Assembly: GCF_011745145.1 (NCBI RefSeq)
Contig: NZ_CP050191.1
Span: forward strand, 3,923,327-3,987,326
Length of the DNA: 64,000 nucleotides
Reading direction: 5' to 3'
Source: Mycobacterium sp. DL440
Lineage (GTDB): Bacteria > Actinomycetota > Actinomycetes > Mycobacteriales > Mycobacteriaceae
The notes under the pieces were generated by a model that saw only the letters and a program-made list of their open reading frames with translations, was not told the DNA's origin and ran no database searches. Position 1 is the stretch's first letter. Each line of letters starts with the position of its first letter. This document shows, in pieces, positions 8,697 to 17,416 of the stretch. The translations under genes were made by a program, and so were the position numbers.

Positions 8697-9889
8697 CTTT
8701 GCCCCGTATTCGGCACGGCGATTGGTGGCAGCCCTGGCGGGACCACCGGTGGACCTGTGTTCGGTACGACCCCGCGCGACTGTTGGATGTTGTCTGCCAG
8801 ACGATCAATGTAGGGCTGCCAGTTCAGATGTGCCACGCCCGTATACATACCCCTCAGCACTGGCCCCACAGGCGGAGGCTGAGTACCGGGGCCGGGGTCT
8901 GTGATGTGCGCGTTGACACCAAGGTGTAATTCTCCGCCTTGTTCGAAGAAGCGGAAGTGGATGGTGCTGCCCGGACCGTCCACGTGGCCGGGAAGGGTAA
9001 CGAACTCGATATTGATCTCAGACCCCGTTTTCTCGGCCTGGGTGACCTGCACGGGGAAGTTGGCCATTTTCACGCCGGCCATCTTGATTTCGAGGGGAAG
9101 TTTGTCACCCACCTTCGGGAATTCCTTGGGTGCTCCTCCCATCGGGAAGTTGCAGTTGAAGCACCGGTGCAGCTCATTCCACACATCATCAACCGTAATC
9201 CCCTCGCCCGCACTCTTGCCGCCCGAGACTTTGAGGTCGGTTGTCAGGTCCAAGTTGTACTCCCAGGGCTTCTCCGGCAGCGGGAACCGGGGAGACTCCG
9301 GCACCGAGCCGAAGCTGGCCGCCTGGACCGACATACGCTCACCCTCGCCGTCGAACCGGATCGCATCTAGCTCGGTTGCCTTCGCCTGCAAACGATCACC
9401 GACGAGCTTGTCAGCCTGTACGAGCCGCTCGGCGGCCCAGCGGATATCTTCGGCGTGCTCCTTCAATGCCTTGTTCCGCGCGACGATCGTAGTGATGTCG
9501 TACCTGCGAGCATCGGTCACCGAGAGGTCCTCACCAACACTGAACCCGTCGTTCTCGGCTGCGCTGATCGCCTCCAGGGCTTTGCCCTTGGCAGCGGCGA
9601 TGTCGTGGCCGCCGTTCTCGGCCAGGCCCGCGACCTCGCGTAGGACGCTGCCCTGGCGACCAACCACCGCGATGTCTGCGGTTACCCGGTCAAGTGCGGC
9701 GTCTTTGGCGGCGCCCTCCCAGGTGGTGCCGCCCGGTGCGGAGACGTTCTGCCGGTGTTGGTCGAAGGCGTCTTCGCTCGCGGTGGCTGCGGACCGCCAA
9801 CTGCTGGCGGCGTCGGAGAGGTGCGAGGTGCTCCATTCCTCGATATCGGATCGTGTAAGGAGAGGAGCGGACGCGGCTGCGGGACTCAC
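8693..9889 (-). CDS. Putative type VII secretion substrate or toxin-like protein (398 aa)
   Basis: The start is the GTG at 9889, overlapping the stop of the EspC-like gene (GTGA). Residues 1-190 are a long helical region (RSDIEEWSTSHLSDAASSW with W-x-G-like TWEGAAKD) like the N-terminal targeting part of WXG100/LXG proteins. Residues 200-340 are a separate beta-rich domain with a CFNCNF motif, a GPGSTIHFRF strand and a histidine (ELHLGVNAHI). The tail is Pro/Gly-rich. The coupling to an EspC-like gene upstream and a small membrane protein downstream matches polymorphic effector operons, but no catalytic motif is identified. Secretion through a host ESX system is inferred. Confidence 0.65.
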   Translation of the reverse strand: MSPAAASAPLLTRSDIEEWSTSHLSDAASSWRSAATASEDAFDQHRQNVSAPGGTTWEGAAKDAALDRVTADIAVVGRQGSVLREVAGLAENGGHDIAAAKGKALEAISAAENDGFSVGEDLSVTDARRYDITTIVARNKALKEHAEDIRWAAERLVQADKLVGDRLQAKATELDAIRFDGEGERMSVQAASFGSVPESPRFPLPEKPWEYNLDLTTDLKVSGGKSAGEGITVDDVWNELHRCFNCNFPMGGAPKEFPKVGDKLPLEIKMAGVKMANFPVQVTQAEKTGSEINIEFVTLPGHVDGPGSTIHFRFFEQGGELHLGVNAHITDPGPGTQPPPVGPVLRGMYTGVAHLNWQPYIDRLADNIQQSRGVVPNTGPPVVPPGLPPIAVPNTGQR

Positions 9890-10164
9890 ACGGACACCGT
9901 GGTGATGGCGTCGTGGCCATCGGTGTCTGTGGTGTCGTAGCGGGTGCTGCTCACCGAGAGGGCATCGGCCTGGCCGGTCAGGCGCGCCGACTGGCGATTC
10001 TTCACAGAGGTGAGCGCAGCGTTGACCGCAGCCACACCGGCACCACTGGGCTGCGAGGACGCGGTGGCCTCTAAGGAGAAGCCGGCCAGGTCCGCTGCGA
10101 CGTTCTCGCTGCTGGCCGAGGCTGACCGAAGGCCCGCCGCATCCACATGTAGTTCGTTTGCCAT
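9886..10164 (-). CDS. EspC/WXG100-like type VII secretion protein (92 aa)
   Basis: The start is the ATG at 10164, chosen because GGGGGAT lies 5-6 nt upstream; the open frame reaches 10185. The protein is about the usual length of EspC/DUF2580-type ESX proteins, predicted all-helical, Ala/Ser-rich and free of cysteines. It begins ANELHVDAAGLR, like the N-termini of mycobacterial ESX-associated small proteins. It is first in a three-gene operon with overlapping stops and starts (GTGA, ATGA) and probably pairs with the 398-aa protein for export. Confidence 0.65.
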   Translation of the reverse strand: MANELHVDAAGLRSASASSENVAADLAGFSLEATASSQPSGAGVAAVNAALTSVKNRQSARLTGQADALSVSSTRYDTTDTDGHDAITTVSV

Positions 10165-10275
10165 GCCAATCCCCCAACCGGCCAAAACACTGGTTGTCAG
10201 AGTACCTCAGCGTTGCTGAGCGCCCGTGAAGCCGACTGATGCCAACGGGCTCGCGTCCTTAGGTGCATGACCGGC

Positions 10276-11496
10276 CTAACGGTTGCGCCTTGCCGGCAAG
10301 CTGACGATCATTGCCTTCTGGGGCGCGGCGTCTACGGAGCGTGGCGACGGCCTTTTTCGAGGTTGCTGTCGCATTGCGAGCACCCGCGCCGTATCCGGGC
10401 TGTTTTCCTCTGGCGCCTCCCATTGTGTCCACCTGTGAAGATAGGACAACCCGATGCCGGCGGTCTTCGATGCGAACTTCAGGCTGTCGGGCGCGTCGGC
10501 GGAGATCTGCTTGATTGCCCGTTGAAGCCAGATGGCGTCCTCGCCACCGACTTCGATTGGTTCGGACTTGTTCCACCCGCGCGCGGAGATCTGCTTGTAG
10601 AGGCTGCGGGCCTGGTCGCTGTCGACGACACCAAGTCCCTGAAATCGCATGACCAGTGCCTTAATTGAGATACCCCAACGCTCTTTGAGTATGGCAAGTG
10701 TGCGGAGCGTGACGCGGTTGCCTTCCTCTCGAAGGTCTTGCAACAGCGCATCACCTGGCCCGAGGAATGCGCCAGCGAAGTGATGCGCCTGCTTCTCGAC
10801 GCGGCTAGCGTCGTGTGCCGACTCTGGGGGCCCTAGGCCTGCGTGCAGCCCTAGGTGTCCAAGCTCATGCGCGACGGTGAACCGTTGCCGGTCGCCCGGG
10901 ACGCCGTCATGCGAGTTCTCCGCAGCGGCCCGAGCCACGCACAATACCGGGATGAGGTTTGCCCGGACGGATAGTCCGAGGTGCTTGCCTAGTTCACTGC
11001 GCATTGGTAGCACGAAGCAGCCCAGCCGCTCAGCAGCCCTGATCGCGTTGCCGACTACATCAGACTCCCCGAGCTGTGCCGCAGCGCGTACGTCGAGCGC
11101 GAACTGTTCTATTGCGTCGTCATCGGACAGGTCGCCGTCAAACACTGGAATGCTGTCGGGCATCCGCCGAAGCCCGAGAATCTCGGACACCTCGACCGCT
11201 GTTGTGCAGTCCGCGGCTTGCTGATCGACGGTCTTTTTTGACGCGTCGGCGTAGGCGCGTAGCCAAGGCCGCGTAGTCGGCCCTACCAGTTCCCGCGCCG
11301 TGAGAAACGCTGGCGTGCAGTCCAGTACGTTCGCCATCTGCTCCAAGAGGTCATCCGAGACCGGCATCCGGCCATTTTCAATCTTGGACACAGACCCGTT
11401 CGCGACACCTAGCCGCTCCGCGAATTCGACCTGCCCGATTCCAGCGACCAGCCGCAGTCTGCGAACTCGCTCCCCTAAGTCGCGTTGCGGCAACAA
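10276..11496 (-). CDS. XRE helix-turn-helix plus ImmA/IrrE metallopeptidase
   Basis: A 406-aa fusion protein. Residues 1-70 form an XRE-type HTH (ERVRRLRLVAGIGQVEFAER, then GSVSKIENG), and residues 130-260 contain the zinc-peptidase motif HELGHLGLHAG with a downstream acidic residue, as in ImmA/IrrE. Such proteins cleave phage or ICE repressors or act as stress regulators. A TTG at 11496 is preferred because AAGGAG lies 8 nt upstream; the open frame to 11721 has no better start. It lies 37 nt behind the unidentified gene at 11534-12136, and the two probably form one operon driven from 12137-12200. Confidence 0.85.
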   Translation of the reverse strand: MLPQRDLGERVRRLRLVAGIGQVEFAERLGVANGSVSKIENGRMPVSDDLLEQMANVLDCTPAFLTARELVGPTTRPWLRAYADASKKTVDQQAADCTTAVEVSEILGLRRMPDSIPVFDGDLSDDDAIEQFALDVRAAAQLGESDVVGNAIRAAERLGCFVLPMRSELGKHLGLSVRANLIPVLCVARAAAENSHDGVPGDRQRFTVAHELGHLGLHAGLGPPESAHDASRVEKQAHHFAGAFLGPGDALLQDLREEGNRVTLRTLAILKERWGISIKALVMRFQGLGVVDSDQARSLYKQISARGWNKSEPIEVGGEDAIWLQRAIKQISADAPDSLKFASKTAGIGLSYLHRWTQWEAPEENSPDTARVLAMRQQPRKRPSPRSVDAAPQKAMIVSLPARRNR

Positions 11497-11533
11497 CTTC
11501 CCAACTCCTTTCGAACGTGGACTGCAGAAGCCG

Positions 11534-12136
11534 TCATGCAGTTCCGGTGTCGTCAGCCGAGCCCTCGTCGTCAAAGCCCTCCAGGCCTTCATCGGTGGGC
11601 TTGAACCCGCCACCCCCGGGACGCGGGCTCGCCCCGAGCAACGGGATCGGTGCCCCCAGCTCAAGGTGCCCGGGGTTCCCATCAACGAAGGCAAGAATGC
11701 GGGCGATGAACACCTCACCAAGCTGCTCGGAACTGGATGCTATCCAGCCGAATACCCACGCCTCGATAGGATAGAGCGAGTCTTCGTACTCGACCGCCAA
11801 GGGTGCGTCCGAACTCGCCATCATCTGGATCTGGTCGTTCGCGTCGCGCGTCGCACTCTTGCATCGAAAATGACGTTCTACGCCGTCAGAAAACGTCTGA
11901 AGTTCTCGCCCACTGCCGTTCACGGCCCCGAAGTAGATGCCGGCCCGCGACGCCGCCTCGGCAATACCTTCCATGACGAGGTCCCGCATCAACCACGATC
12001 TTGATTGGCCACTGCCGAACGCTTCGTCTGTTTCGAGTGCTACATCGACTCTGTACCCGCGCTCAGCAACCACCTCTTGCAGGTCCTCTGCGACCTTGCT
12101 CAGTTGGGCCAAGACCGCTTCTGACGGATGTGACAT
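11534..12136 (-). CDS. Unidentified 200-aa protein upstream of the HTH-ImmA gene
   Basis: The ATG at 12136 opens a 200-aa frame. The protein is soluble and mixed alpha/beta, with a conserved-looking core (GYRVDVALETDEAF, then a WLMRDLVMEGI helix) and an acidic Gly/Pro-rich tail after residue 165. An in-frame upstream ATG (12166) lies inside the inverted repeat and is not favoured. The start codon sits in one arm of an inverted repeat (12128-12168), which suggests autoregulation by the HTH protein of the next gene. Function is unknown. Confidence 0.65.
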   Translation of the reverse strand: MSHPSEAVLAQLSKVAEDLQEVVAERGYRVDVALETDEAFGSGQSRSWLMRDLVMEGIAEAASRAGIYFGAVNGSGRELQTFSDGVERHFRCKSATRDANDQIQMMASSDAPLAVEYEDSLYPIEAWVFGWIASSSEQLGEVFIARILAFVDGNPGHLELGAPIPLLGASPRPGGGGFKPTDEGLEGFDDEGSADDTGTA

Positions 12137-12168
12137 AGTTCGTGAGAATATTCCTGAAAATGTCACAT
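12128..12168. promoter_or_regulatory. Inverted repeat, candidate operator of the HTH-ImmA operon
   Basis: ATGTGACAT (12128-12136) and ATGTCACAT (12160-12168) are perfect 9-bp inverted arms with 23 nt between them. One arm contains the start codon of the 200-aa gene. This arrangement would let a dimeric HTH regulator block the operon. Confidence 0.5.
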
Positions 12169-12305
12169 GTCAACGTTGAAGCCCCTCGCCGGGCGTGTCG
12201 CGCTGACGTACCAACCTTATTCTCGACTCGATATTCGCGTGTGACCCTCGACCCACTCTCCCGAAGTTTGCGGGCTTGCTGGGAGGAGGCAGCTATACTG
12301 GACAG

Positions 12306-12345
12306 TAATTCGAGTAGCACGGGTTCGAATCCCGTCGGCTCCACT
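12306..12345 (+). other. tRNA 3'-end-like fragment (T-arm plus acceptor)
   Basis: The segment contains a perfect T-arm (stem ACGGG/CCCGT around loop TTCGAAT) followed by CGGCTCCA, a plausible acceptor 3' strand with discriminator A. No matching GGAGCCG 5' strand or D and anticodon arms are found upstream; GGAGGAG at about 12283 is only a partial match. It is either a degenerate phage tRNA or an old attachment-site half. The remaining non-coding DNA in 12137-12509 holds this fragment, the operator repeat and a terminator. Confidence 0.5.
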
Positions 12346-12392
12346 TCCAAGGGGCCGTAGTGTCAGCGGTCAGCACGCTCGTCTGATGTGAC

Positions 12393-12428
12393 AATGAGGG
12401 TCGGCCCCGGATGGGGCTGGCCCTCATT
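12393..12428. terminator. 16-bp hairpin between tape-measure and HTH-ImmA operons
   Basis: Arms 12393-12408 and 12413-12428 pair over 16 bp with two G-T wobbles and a GGAT loop. It lies about 80 nt beyond the tape-measure stop on the minus strand and is the likely end of that transcript. Confidence 0.65.
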
Positions 12429-12509
12429 GCTTTCGGGGTTGCGCGGTGCCGACACACCACGACCGAGTCACCATTGTCCGATTCGAGGATGATCGTTGCT
12501 ACCGCCACG

Positions 12510-15500
12510 TCAGTACCTATCCAATTTCGATGCGAGCCTTACTCTTTCCTGGCGCTGAGCCTGCATGAATGCGTCCTCGACGGTGGCAGTGCGGATGTTG
12601 TATGTCGGCCCCGCCGGTCCCGGCTGCTGGCCGGCCCGACTGCCGTGCAAGTTCCCGGTGTCGGGTACGCGCGTTGGGACCATGGGCGCTGCGGCGATCG
12701 GTGCGGCACCGCCGTATCCATCGCCCTGGCCGGTGTTGCCCAGTAGTGACCCCATCCCTCCGAGCGCGCCGCTCGTGCTGCCGCCGCCGAAGATCTTGTT
12801 GCCACTGGCATCCGAGATCGACAGGCCACCGACGAACGTTGAAATGCCCTGCAACCAGCCCGGGGAATCTGGGACACCAAACACACCAAGCGCCGACGAC
12901 ACCTGCCCGCTGACGGCGGCGCTCGCAGCCTCGCCGAACTTGGCGGCAGAGTCCTGTTTCCACGGATTCTTACCGCCGTCAGGCAGCGTGTCTGAAAGGC
13001 CGGCGGTCGGATTCGGCAGGCTGTCAATCCCCCACGTCGACAGCCCCGAGATTGACGTCGGCAGGTTGCCGGTACCGCCGGATGAAGACGACGCCGCGAC
13101 GGCTGCCTGAGTCTGCGGAGAGGCAGTGCGGGGATCGGTATCGATGTCCGCACCCGTTGTCGAACCTAGACCGGCCGCCAGTGGGGTCGTGTCGACAACG
13201 GACGCCGACGCCGAACCGCCGAAGGAGTAACTCTGCCGCGTGTGCACGTGGTTGGTGTGGCCGCCCCAATCTTTGGCGTAGTAGCCCGGTTGCGATGTGC
13301 CGGAGCCAACCAACTGGCCATCGGCCACACCGATTTTCTCCCCGGTGTTCGGGTTCATCCAGATGACCTGCTCGAGCTCCCCACGGATGGACTTGAGGTA
13401 CTCGGCGAATGCTCGCATCGCCGGGACTGAGCCGACCCAGTCGATACCCTTGTTCAGGCCCGACTTCTCCTGGTGACCCGGGTAGGTGGATGCTTTGACG
13501 CCGAACCGCTTCTCCACCGCATGCACCCATTCGGGGAACACCGAACCGCTGGAGCCGTACCCGCCGGTATTGGTGCCCACCGGCAGGCCGTAGGCCACCC
13601 GCCCGCCGCCTGAGTACCCAGGCAGGCGACCTGTGTTGTTCATGTATTCGAGCAGGCCCGGATAGACGCTTTCGAGCATCTGCCGCGATGAGGCCTTGAT
13701 GACATGCTCCCCGCCGTGCACCACACCGGCGATCTGCTCGGTGGGCAGGTCACCGGTGTATCCACCGATCGAAAACCCGTCTTTGGCCTCGAACTTGGGC
13801 AGCTTCGGCACATTGACGTCAACGACCCCGGGAATGCTGAAGCTCAGAGAGTCCGCGAACGCGTTCCACTTGTCGCCGATCCAGTTGAGCACCGCGACCA
13901 GGCCGTGCTTGAGGCTCTCCCACATTCCCTTGGCCGCGTTGGCGATCGCCGTCGGCAGGCCCCGGAACCAGTCAACCATCGCGGTGAACCGCTCTTTGAC
14001 ACTGGTCCACACTTCACCGGCCTTGGTGGACAACCAATTCCAGCCCGTACCGATGCCCTCCCATACCTGTTTGAGGAACGGCCACGCGGTGTCGACGAAC
14101 CAATCCACCACTGCTTTGGCGGCGACCTTGATCGCATTCCACGCGCCCTGCACGATGTTTCGGAACGTCTCAGAGTGCTTGTACGCGTATATGACTCCCC
14201 CGACGAACCCGGCGATGGCCGCGACGACCAGACCGATCGGGTTGGCGGTCATCGCAGCGTTCCACAGCCATTGCGCAGCGGTGACCGCTTTGGCGGCAGT
14301 GGCCCCGGCGATCATGGCCACCTTGTGCGCGGTGAGCGCGATGATGTTGCCCTCTATCGCTAGAGTGCTGGCACCGGTCGCAGCGATGAACACGCCTTGC
14401 GCGATCGACACTGCCCCCATTGCTGTTTGCCAGACGATCATCGCCATGCCGATCCCCTTGGCCGCCAAGGTAGCTGCGAGGATCAGCGGAGTAAGCGGGC
14501 CGAGGTGGGCGACGACGGTGGCCAGGTGCGGTGCGATCACCGCCACGACCGACGCCCAGGGCGTGAACGCGTCCACCAGCGACGGCAGCACCGGCGCGAG
14601 GTTCTGCATCACCGGGGAGAGGGCGGGCATCAGCTCGCGCGCCATGGTCATCACACCTGGGGTGGCCTGCGCGATGGCGGCACCGATCGCCTGAAACCCT
14701 GGGGCCAGCGCCGGAGCGGTGATCCCGCCGAGTTCGCGCAGCGCGGAGAAGGTCGGGCCCACGACGTTGCGGATGTTGTCAAACACCTGCTGCAGCTGAT
14801 CGAACGCGGCGATCATCTGCTCGCGGGTGATGTTGCGCAGCCGATCGCCTATGCCGGCCAACACGTCGTTGATGCCCGTTCCCGCACCGGCGAACGTTTG
14901 TGCTGCGGTGCCCACGAATTCGACAAGACCGCTCGACACGCCCGCCATGCCGGTCTTGAGGCTGCCGACGAACGTCTTGGACGCGGAAATCATCTTGTCG
15001 AACCCGGCGGCCGCTGCGGGCCCGGAGATCGCCGTGGCGACCGCAGTGTCGACACCGCCCATTGTCGCGGCGAGGACACCCATCTTGGGGCGCAGCCCAT
15101 CGAGAAGCCCACCCAGGGACGCGAACGCGGGCGTCAGTGCGCCCGACAGGCTGTCGGTAACAGCGTGGCGCAGGTTCTTGACCGCATCGAGCATCGGGGC
15201 CATCCGCTGCCCGATCATCGCGTCGAACGGGTCAACCCCGGACTGCCCCTGATTCTGGGCGTCGGCCACGGCCTGGCGCGCATCGGCAACCTGCTGTTCG
15301 GCGTCGATGACCGCCTGGCTGGCGTCGGCCACGCGTTGCTTGGCCGCGACCACCTCATCGGAGCCCTCGACACCGAGCCGGTTGGCCTCGGAGGCCTTTT
15401 CGGCGAGATCTCCGTTGGACTCTTGCGTCTCGGCTAGCCGCTGCTCAGCCTCCTGGACCCGCAGGACCGCACGCTCACGGTCGAGCATGTCGTAGGACTG

Positions 15501-16568
15501 GCCGTCCTTGCCGAGGTTCTGCAGGTCGCGGCGCGCCTCCAGAAGCGACAGTTGGGCGTCCTTCTCCGACAATGCGGAGCCACGCAACGCGAGGTTAAGA
15601 TCCTCGATCTGCTCCTCAGCGTCCTTGCGCGCCCGGGTCAGATCACGCTCGGCATCGCGAGAGTCCCGCTTGGCGCGTTCGACACCGTTTTCGGCCTGCT
15701 CGACCTGCTTTGTCGCCGCCGCAACAGCTTTCGCCTGCGACGTGCCATCATCGCCCGACGTGTAGGCCTTCGCGGCGTCCTGCAACCCCTTGAAGCCGAT
15801 CGCCAGTCCGGCCAGCGCGGGCCCGAGGATGCCAGCCGCCGCACCGGCAGCGACACCCATCGCCACACCCACCGCAGTCAGAGCCGCGACCAGGGGGCCA
15901 CCGAGCGTTGTGACGACAGCGGTCGCGACACCCAACAGCGCCGAAAAGCCGATCGTTACTAGCGCTCCAATCTTCCCGATCCGATTGAGTGTGGACAGGC
16001 CGCGCCCGACTGCGGTGAGCACGATCAGCGCCGAGGTAATTCGGCCGATGTCGCGCGCGGCGCCGCCAGCCGCCCGCGACACCAATTGCAGGCCGACCGC
16101 CAGCCTGGTCAGCCCACCACCGCCGAGCAGCGCCAGCGCACCGCCAGCGGTCAGCAGAGACCGCGACAAGGCCCGCGCAGCGACCGAGGCGATCTTCGTG
16201 CCCGTCGCGATCGCACCGACATTCCGCAAAACCGAAGCGCCGCTAAAGACCACCGCGTCAAACCCGGAACTCACGCCCCGGATGCTGCCCAAGATCGACG
16301 CACCGAGACTGGACCCGAACCGGCCGCCAATGCGCGACGCATTCGCCGAGGACAGCTCGCTTTCCACCTGCCGGTGCAGGCCGGAAGCGATACGGGCATC
16401 CTCGATGCCCCGGCGAATCTCACGACGGGCACGCACACCGGCCTCGCGCGCCCCGGCAACGTCGAGGTTGGCGGTGATCGACATATCGCGCGTCGACCTG
16501 GCGATAGCTTCGCGCACCCCGCGCAGCGACGGGATGAGCTGAAGCGTCGCGTAGCCGATGGTCGTCAC
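12510..16568 (-). CDS. Phage tail tape-measure protein
   Basis: At 1352 aa this is the longest gene in the window, as expected for a tape measure, whose length sets tail length. It has an alanine-rich N-terminus with hydrophobic stretches, a coiled coil of about 180 residues (roughly 280-460, repeated QVADA...), several membrane-like segments (600-860), Trp-rich repeats (900-960) and a C-terminal globular domain (about 1030-1130) ending HTNHVHTR. That last motif recalls small peptidoglycan-active domains often found in tape measures. GTG start, AGGAGG 10 nt upstream. None of the usual tail genes follow it, so it is stranded in a degraded prophage. Confidence 0.85.
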   Translation of the reverse strand: MTTIGYATLQLIPSLRGVREAIARSTRDMSITANLDVAGAREAGVRARREIRRGIEDARIASGLHRQVESELSSANASRIGGRFGSSLGASILGSIRGVSSGFDAVVFSGASVLRNVGAIATGTKIASVAARALSRSLLTAGGALALLGGGGLTRLAVGLQLVSRAAGGAARDIGRITSALIVLTAVGRGLSTLNRIGKIGALVTIGFSALLGVATAVVTTLGGPLVAALTAVGVAMGVAAGAAAGILGPALAGLAIGFKGLQDAAKAYTSGDDGTSQAKAVAAATKQVEQAENGVERAKRDSRDAERDLTRARKDAEEQIEDLNLALRGSALSEKDAQLSLLEARRDLQNLGKDGQSYDMLDRERAVLRVQEAEQRLAETQESNGDLAEKASEANRLGVEGSDEVVAAKQRVADASQAVIDAEQQVADARQAVADAQNQGQSGVDPFDAMIGQRMAPMLDAVKNLRHAVTDSLSGALTPAFASLGGLLDGLRPKMGVLAATMGGVDTAVATAISGPAAAAGFDKMISASKTFVGSLKTGMAGVSSGLVEFVGTAAQTFAGAGTGINDVLAGIGDRLRNITREQMIAAFDQLQQVFDNIRNVVGPTFSALRELGGITAPALAPGFQAIGAAIAQATPGVMTMARELMPALSPVMQNLAPVLPSLVDAFTPWASVVAVIAPHLATVVAHLGPLTPLILAATLAAKGIGMAMIVWQTAMGAVSIAQGVFIAATGASTLAIEGNIIALTAHKVAMIAGATAAKAVTAAQWLWNAAMTANPIGLVVAAIAGFVGGVIYAYKHSETFRNIVQGAWNAIKVAAKAVVDWFVDTAWPFLKQVWEGIGTGWNWLSTKAGEVWTSVKERFTAMVDWFRGLPTAIANAAKGMWESLKHGLVAVLNWIGDKWNAFADSLSFSIPGVVDVNVPKLPKFEAKDGFSIGGYTGDLPTEQIAGVVHGGEHVIKASSRQMLESVYPGLLEYMNNTGRLPGYSGGGRVAYGLPVGTNTGGYGSSGSVFPEWVHAVEKRFGVKASTYPGHQEKSGLNKGIDWVGSVPAMRAFAEYLKSIRGELEQVIWMNPNTGEKIGVADGQLVGSGTSQPGYYAKDWGGHTNHVHTRQSYSFGGSASASVVDTTPLAAGLGSTTGADIDTDPRTASPQTQAAVAASSSSGGTGNLPTSISGLSTWGIDSLPNPTAGLSDTLPDGGKNPWKQDSAAKFGEAASAAVSGQVSSALGVFGVPDSPGWLQGISTFVGGLSISDASGNKIFGGGSTSGALGGMGSLLGNTGQGDGYGGAAPIAAAPMVPTRVPDTGNLHGSRAGQQPGPAGPTYNIRTATVEDAFMQAQRQERVRLASKLDRY

Positions 16569-16614
16569 TTGTACTGCCTCCTAGCGTAATTCGTGTTTAT
16601 GGCGGCGAAAGGGC

Positions 16615-17058
16615 CTACAGCGCCAAGTCCACGAAGCCGTCGGTGTATCCGGCGCTGACACCCCGGACAAGGGTGTAGGACATGTTGGTCTGCAACATCT
16701 TGTTGCCGTCAGTGCTGTATGTCTGAATGGCCGCGAGATCGTTGAGTTCTTCACGCCAGATCGGATGACGCCTGGTGTAGTCGTCGACGATCTCGCGGTA
16801 GTTGAATTCGACCGCCTTGGCCAGGATCACCTTGGCGAGACTGTCGTCATTGGAGATCAGTGCCGAGTTATAGACCTTCAATGCAGTCTCCCGGTCTGTA
16901 ACGCGGGCCGCCCTGTCCTGGGCGTCGCGGTAGGCGATGATCTTGTTCGCATCAGAACCACTGGGGAGCCCGAACAGTGTTTGTTCGAGCGATTCCTTCT
17001 TATCGGCCAGAATGGACGAGCTGGGACGACCGGTCCCCGCACTCGGCATCCGGCGCAT
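16615..17058 (-). pseudogene. Phage gene upstream of the tape measure, N-terminus lost
   Basis: The frame codes for a helical protein (KKESLEQTLFGLP onward) ending 46 nt before the tape-measure start, where tail-assembly proteins normally sit. The first ~20 codons of the open frame (to ATG 17058) overlap, on the other strand, the coding sequence of a truncated XRE regulator, have no ribosome binding site and do not resemble a protein start. The real 5' end was probably removed by a deletion near 17010. Family unknown. Confidence 0.6.
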
Positions 17059-17416
17059 CGAGGATGGTCAACGCCGCGTAGACGTTGACCATCTCGCAGC
17101 TTTTGCTGTGGCACTTGGCGTTTCCCCCACCACGCTGCTAATCCCCGATTTCAATGAGGGAGATGCGATAGTCTCAGTCACCGGATCATCCTCCGACGTG
17201 TCAGCCCGAGCCCTCTGGGACTGGCTGGTCGTGGCAGCACCATTGTCGGATGCGATCAGCTTCCTTGGATTCGGTTCGCGAGCATGGCCCAGCTGGATAC
17301 GGGAACAGATCGAAGACCGACTGCGCAGCGGCGAAACGATGACGCTGCCGGAGATGCGCCAGATGGTCGGAGACCTCCACGTACCACGTACTGGGGACTA
17401 CGATGGCCACGATTAG
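17012..17416 (+). pseudogene. XRE-type regulator remnant, HTH N-terminus lost
   Basis: From about 17012 the plus frame reads LSARMDELGRP...RRIEDGQRRVDVDHLAAFA, the second half of the XRE HTH common in actinobacterial regulators (LSARMTELGRP...ISRIERGERRVDVDDL). It then continues about 100 residues to a TGA at 17416, overlapping the integrase start by 14 nt. The first HTH helices and the start codon are missing; an ATG at 16937 lies in unrelated sequence. It marks the other side of the deletion described at 17010. Confidence 0.6.

Noticed and set aside
12063..12508. Minus-strand frames containing VEPTGFEPVL and SRRDSNPC-type peptides
   Set aside because: These are well-known false translations of tRNA T-arm sequence; the region holds a tRNA-like fragment and no ribosome binding site supports a gene.
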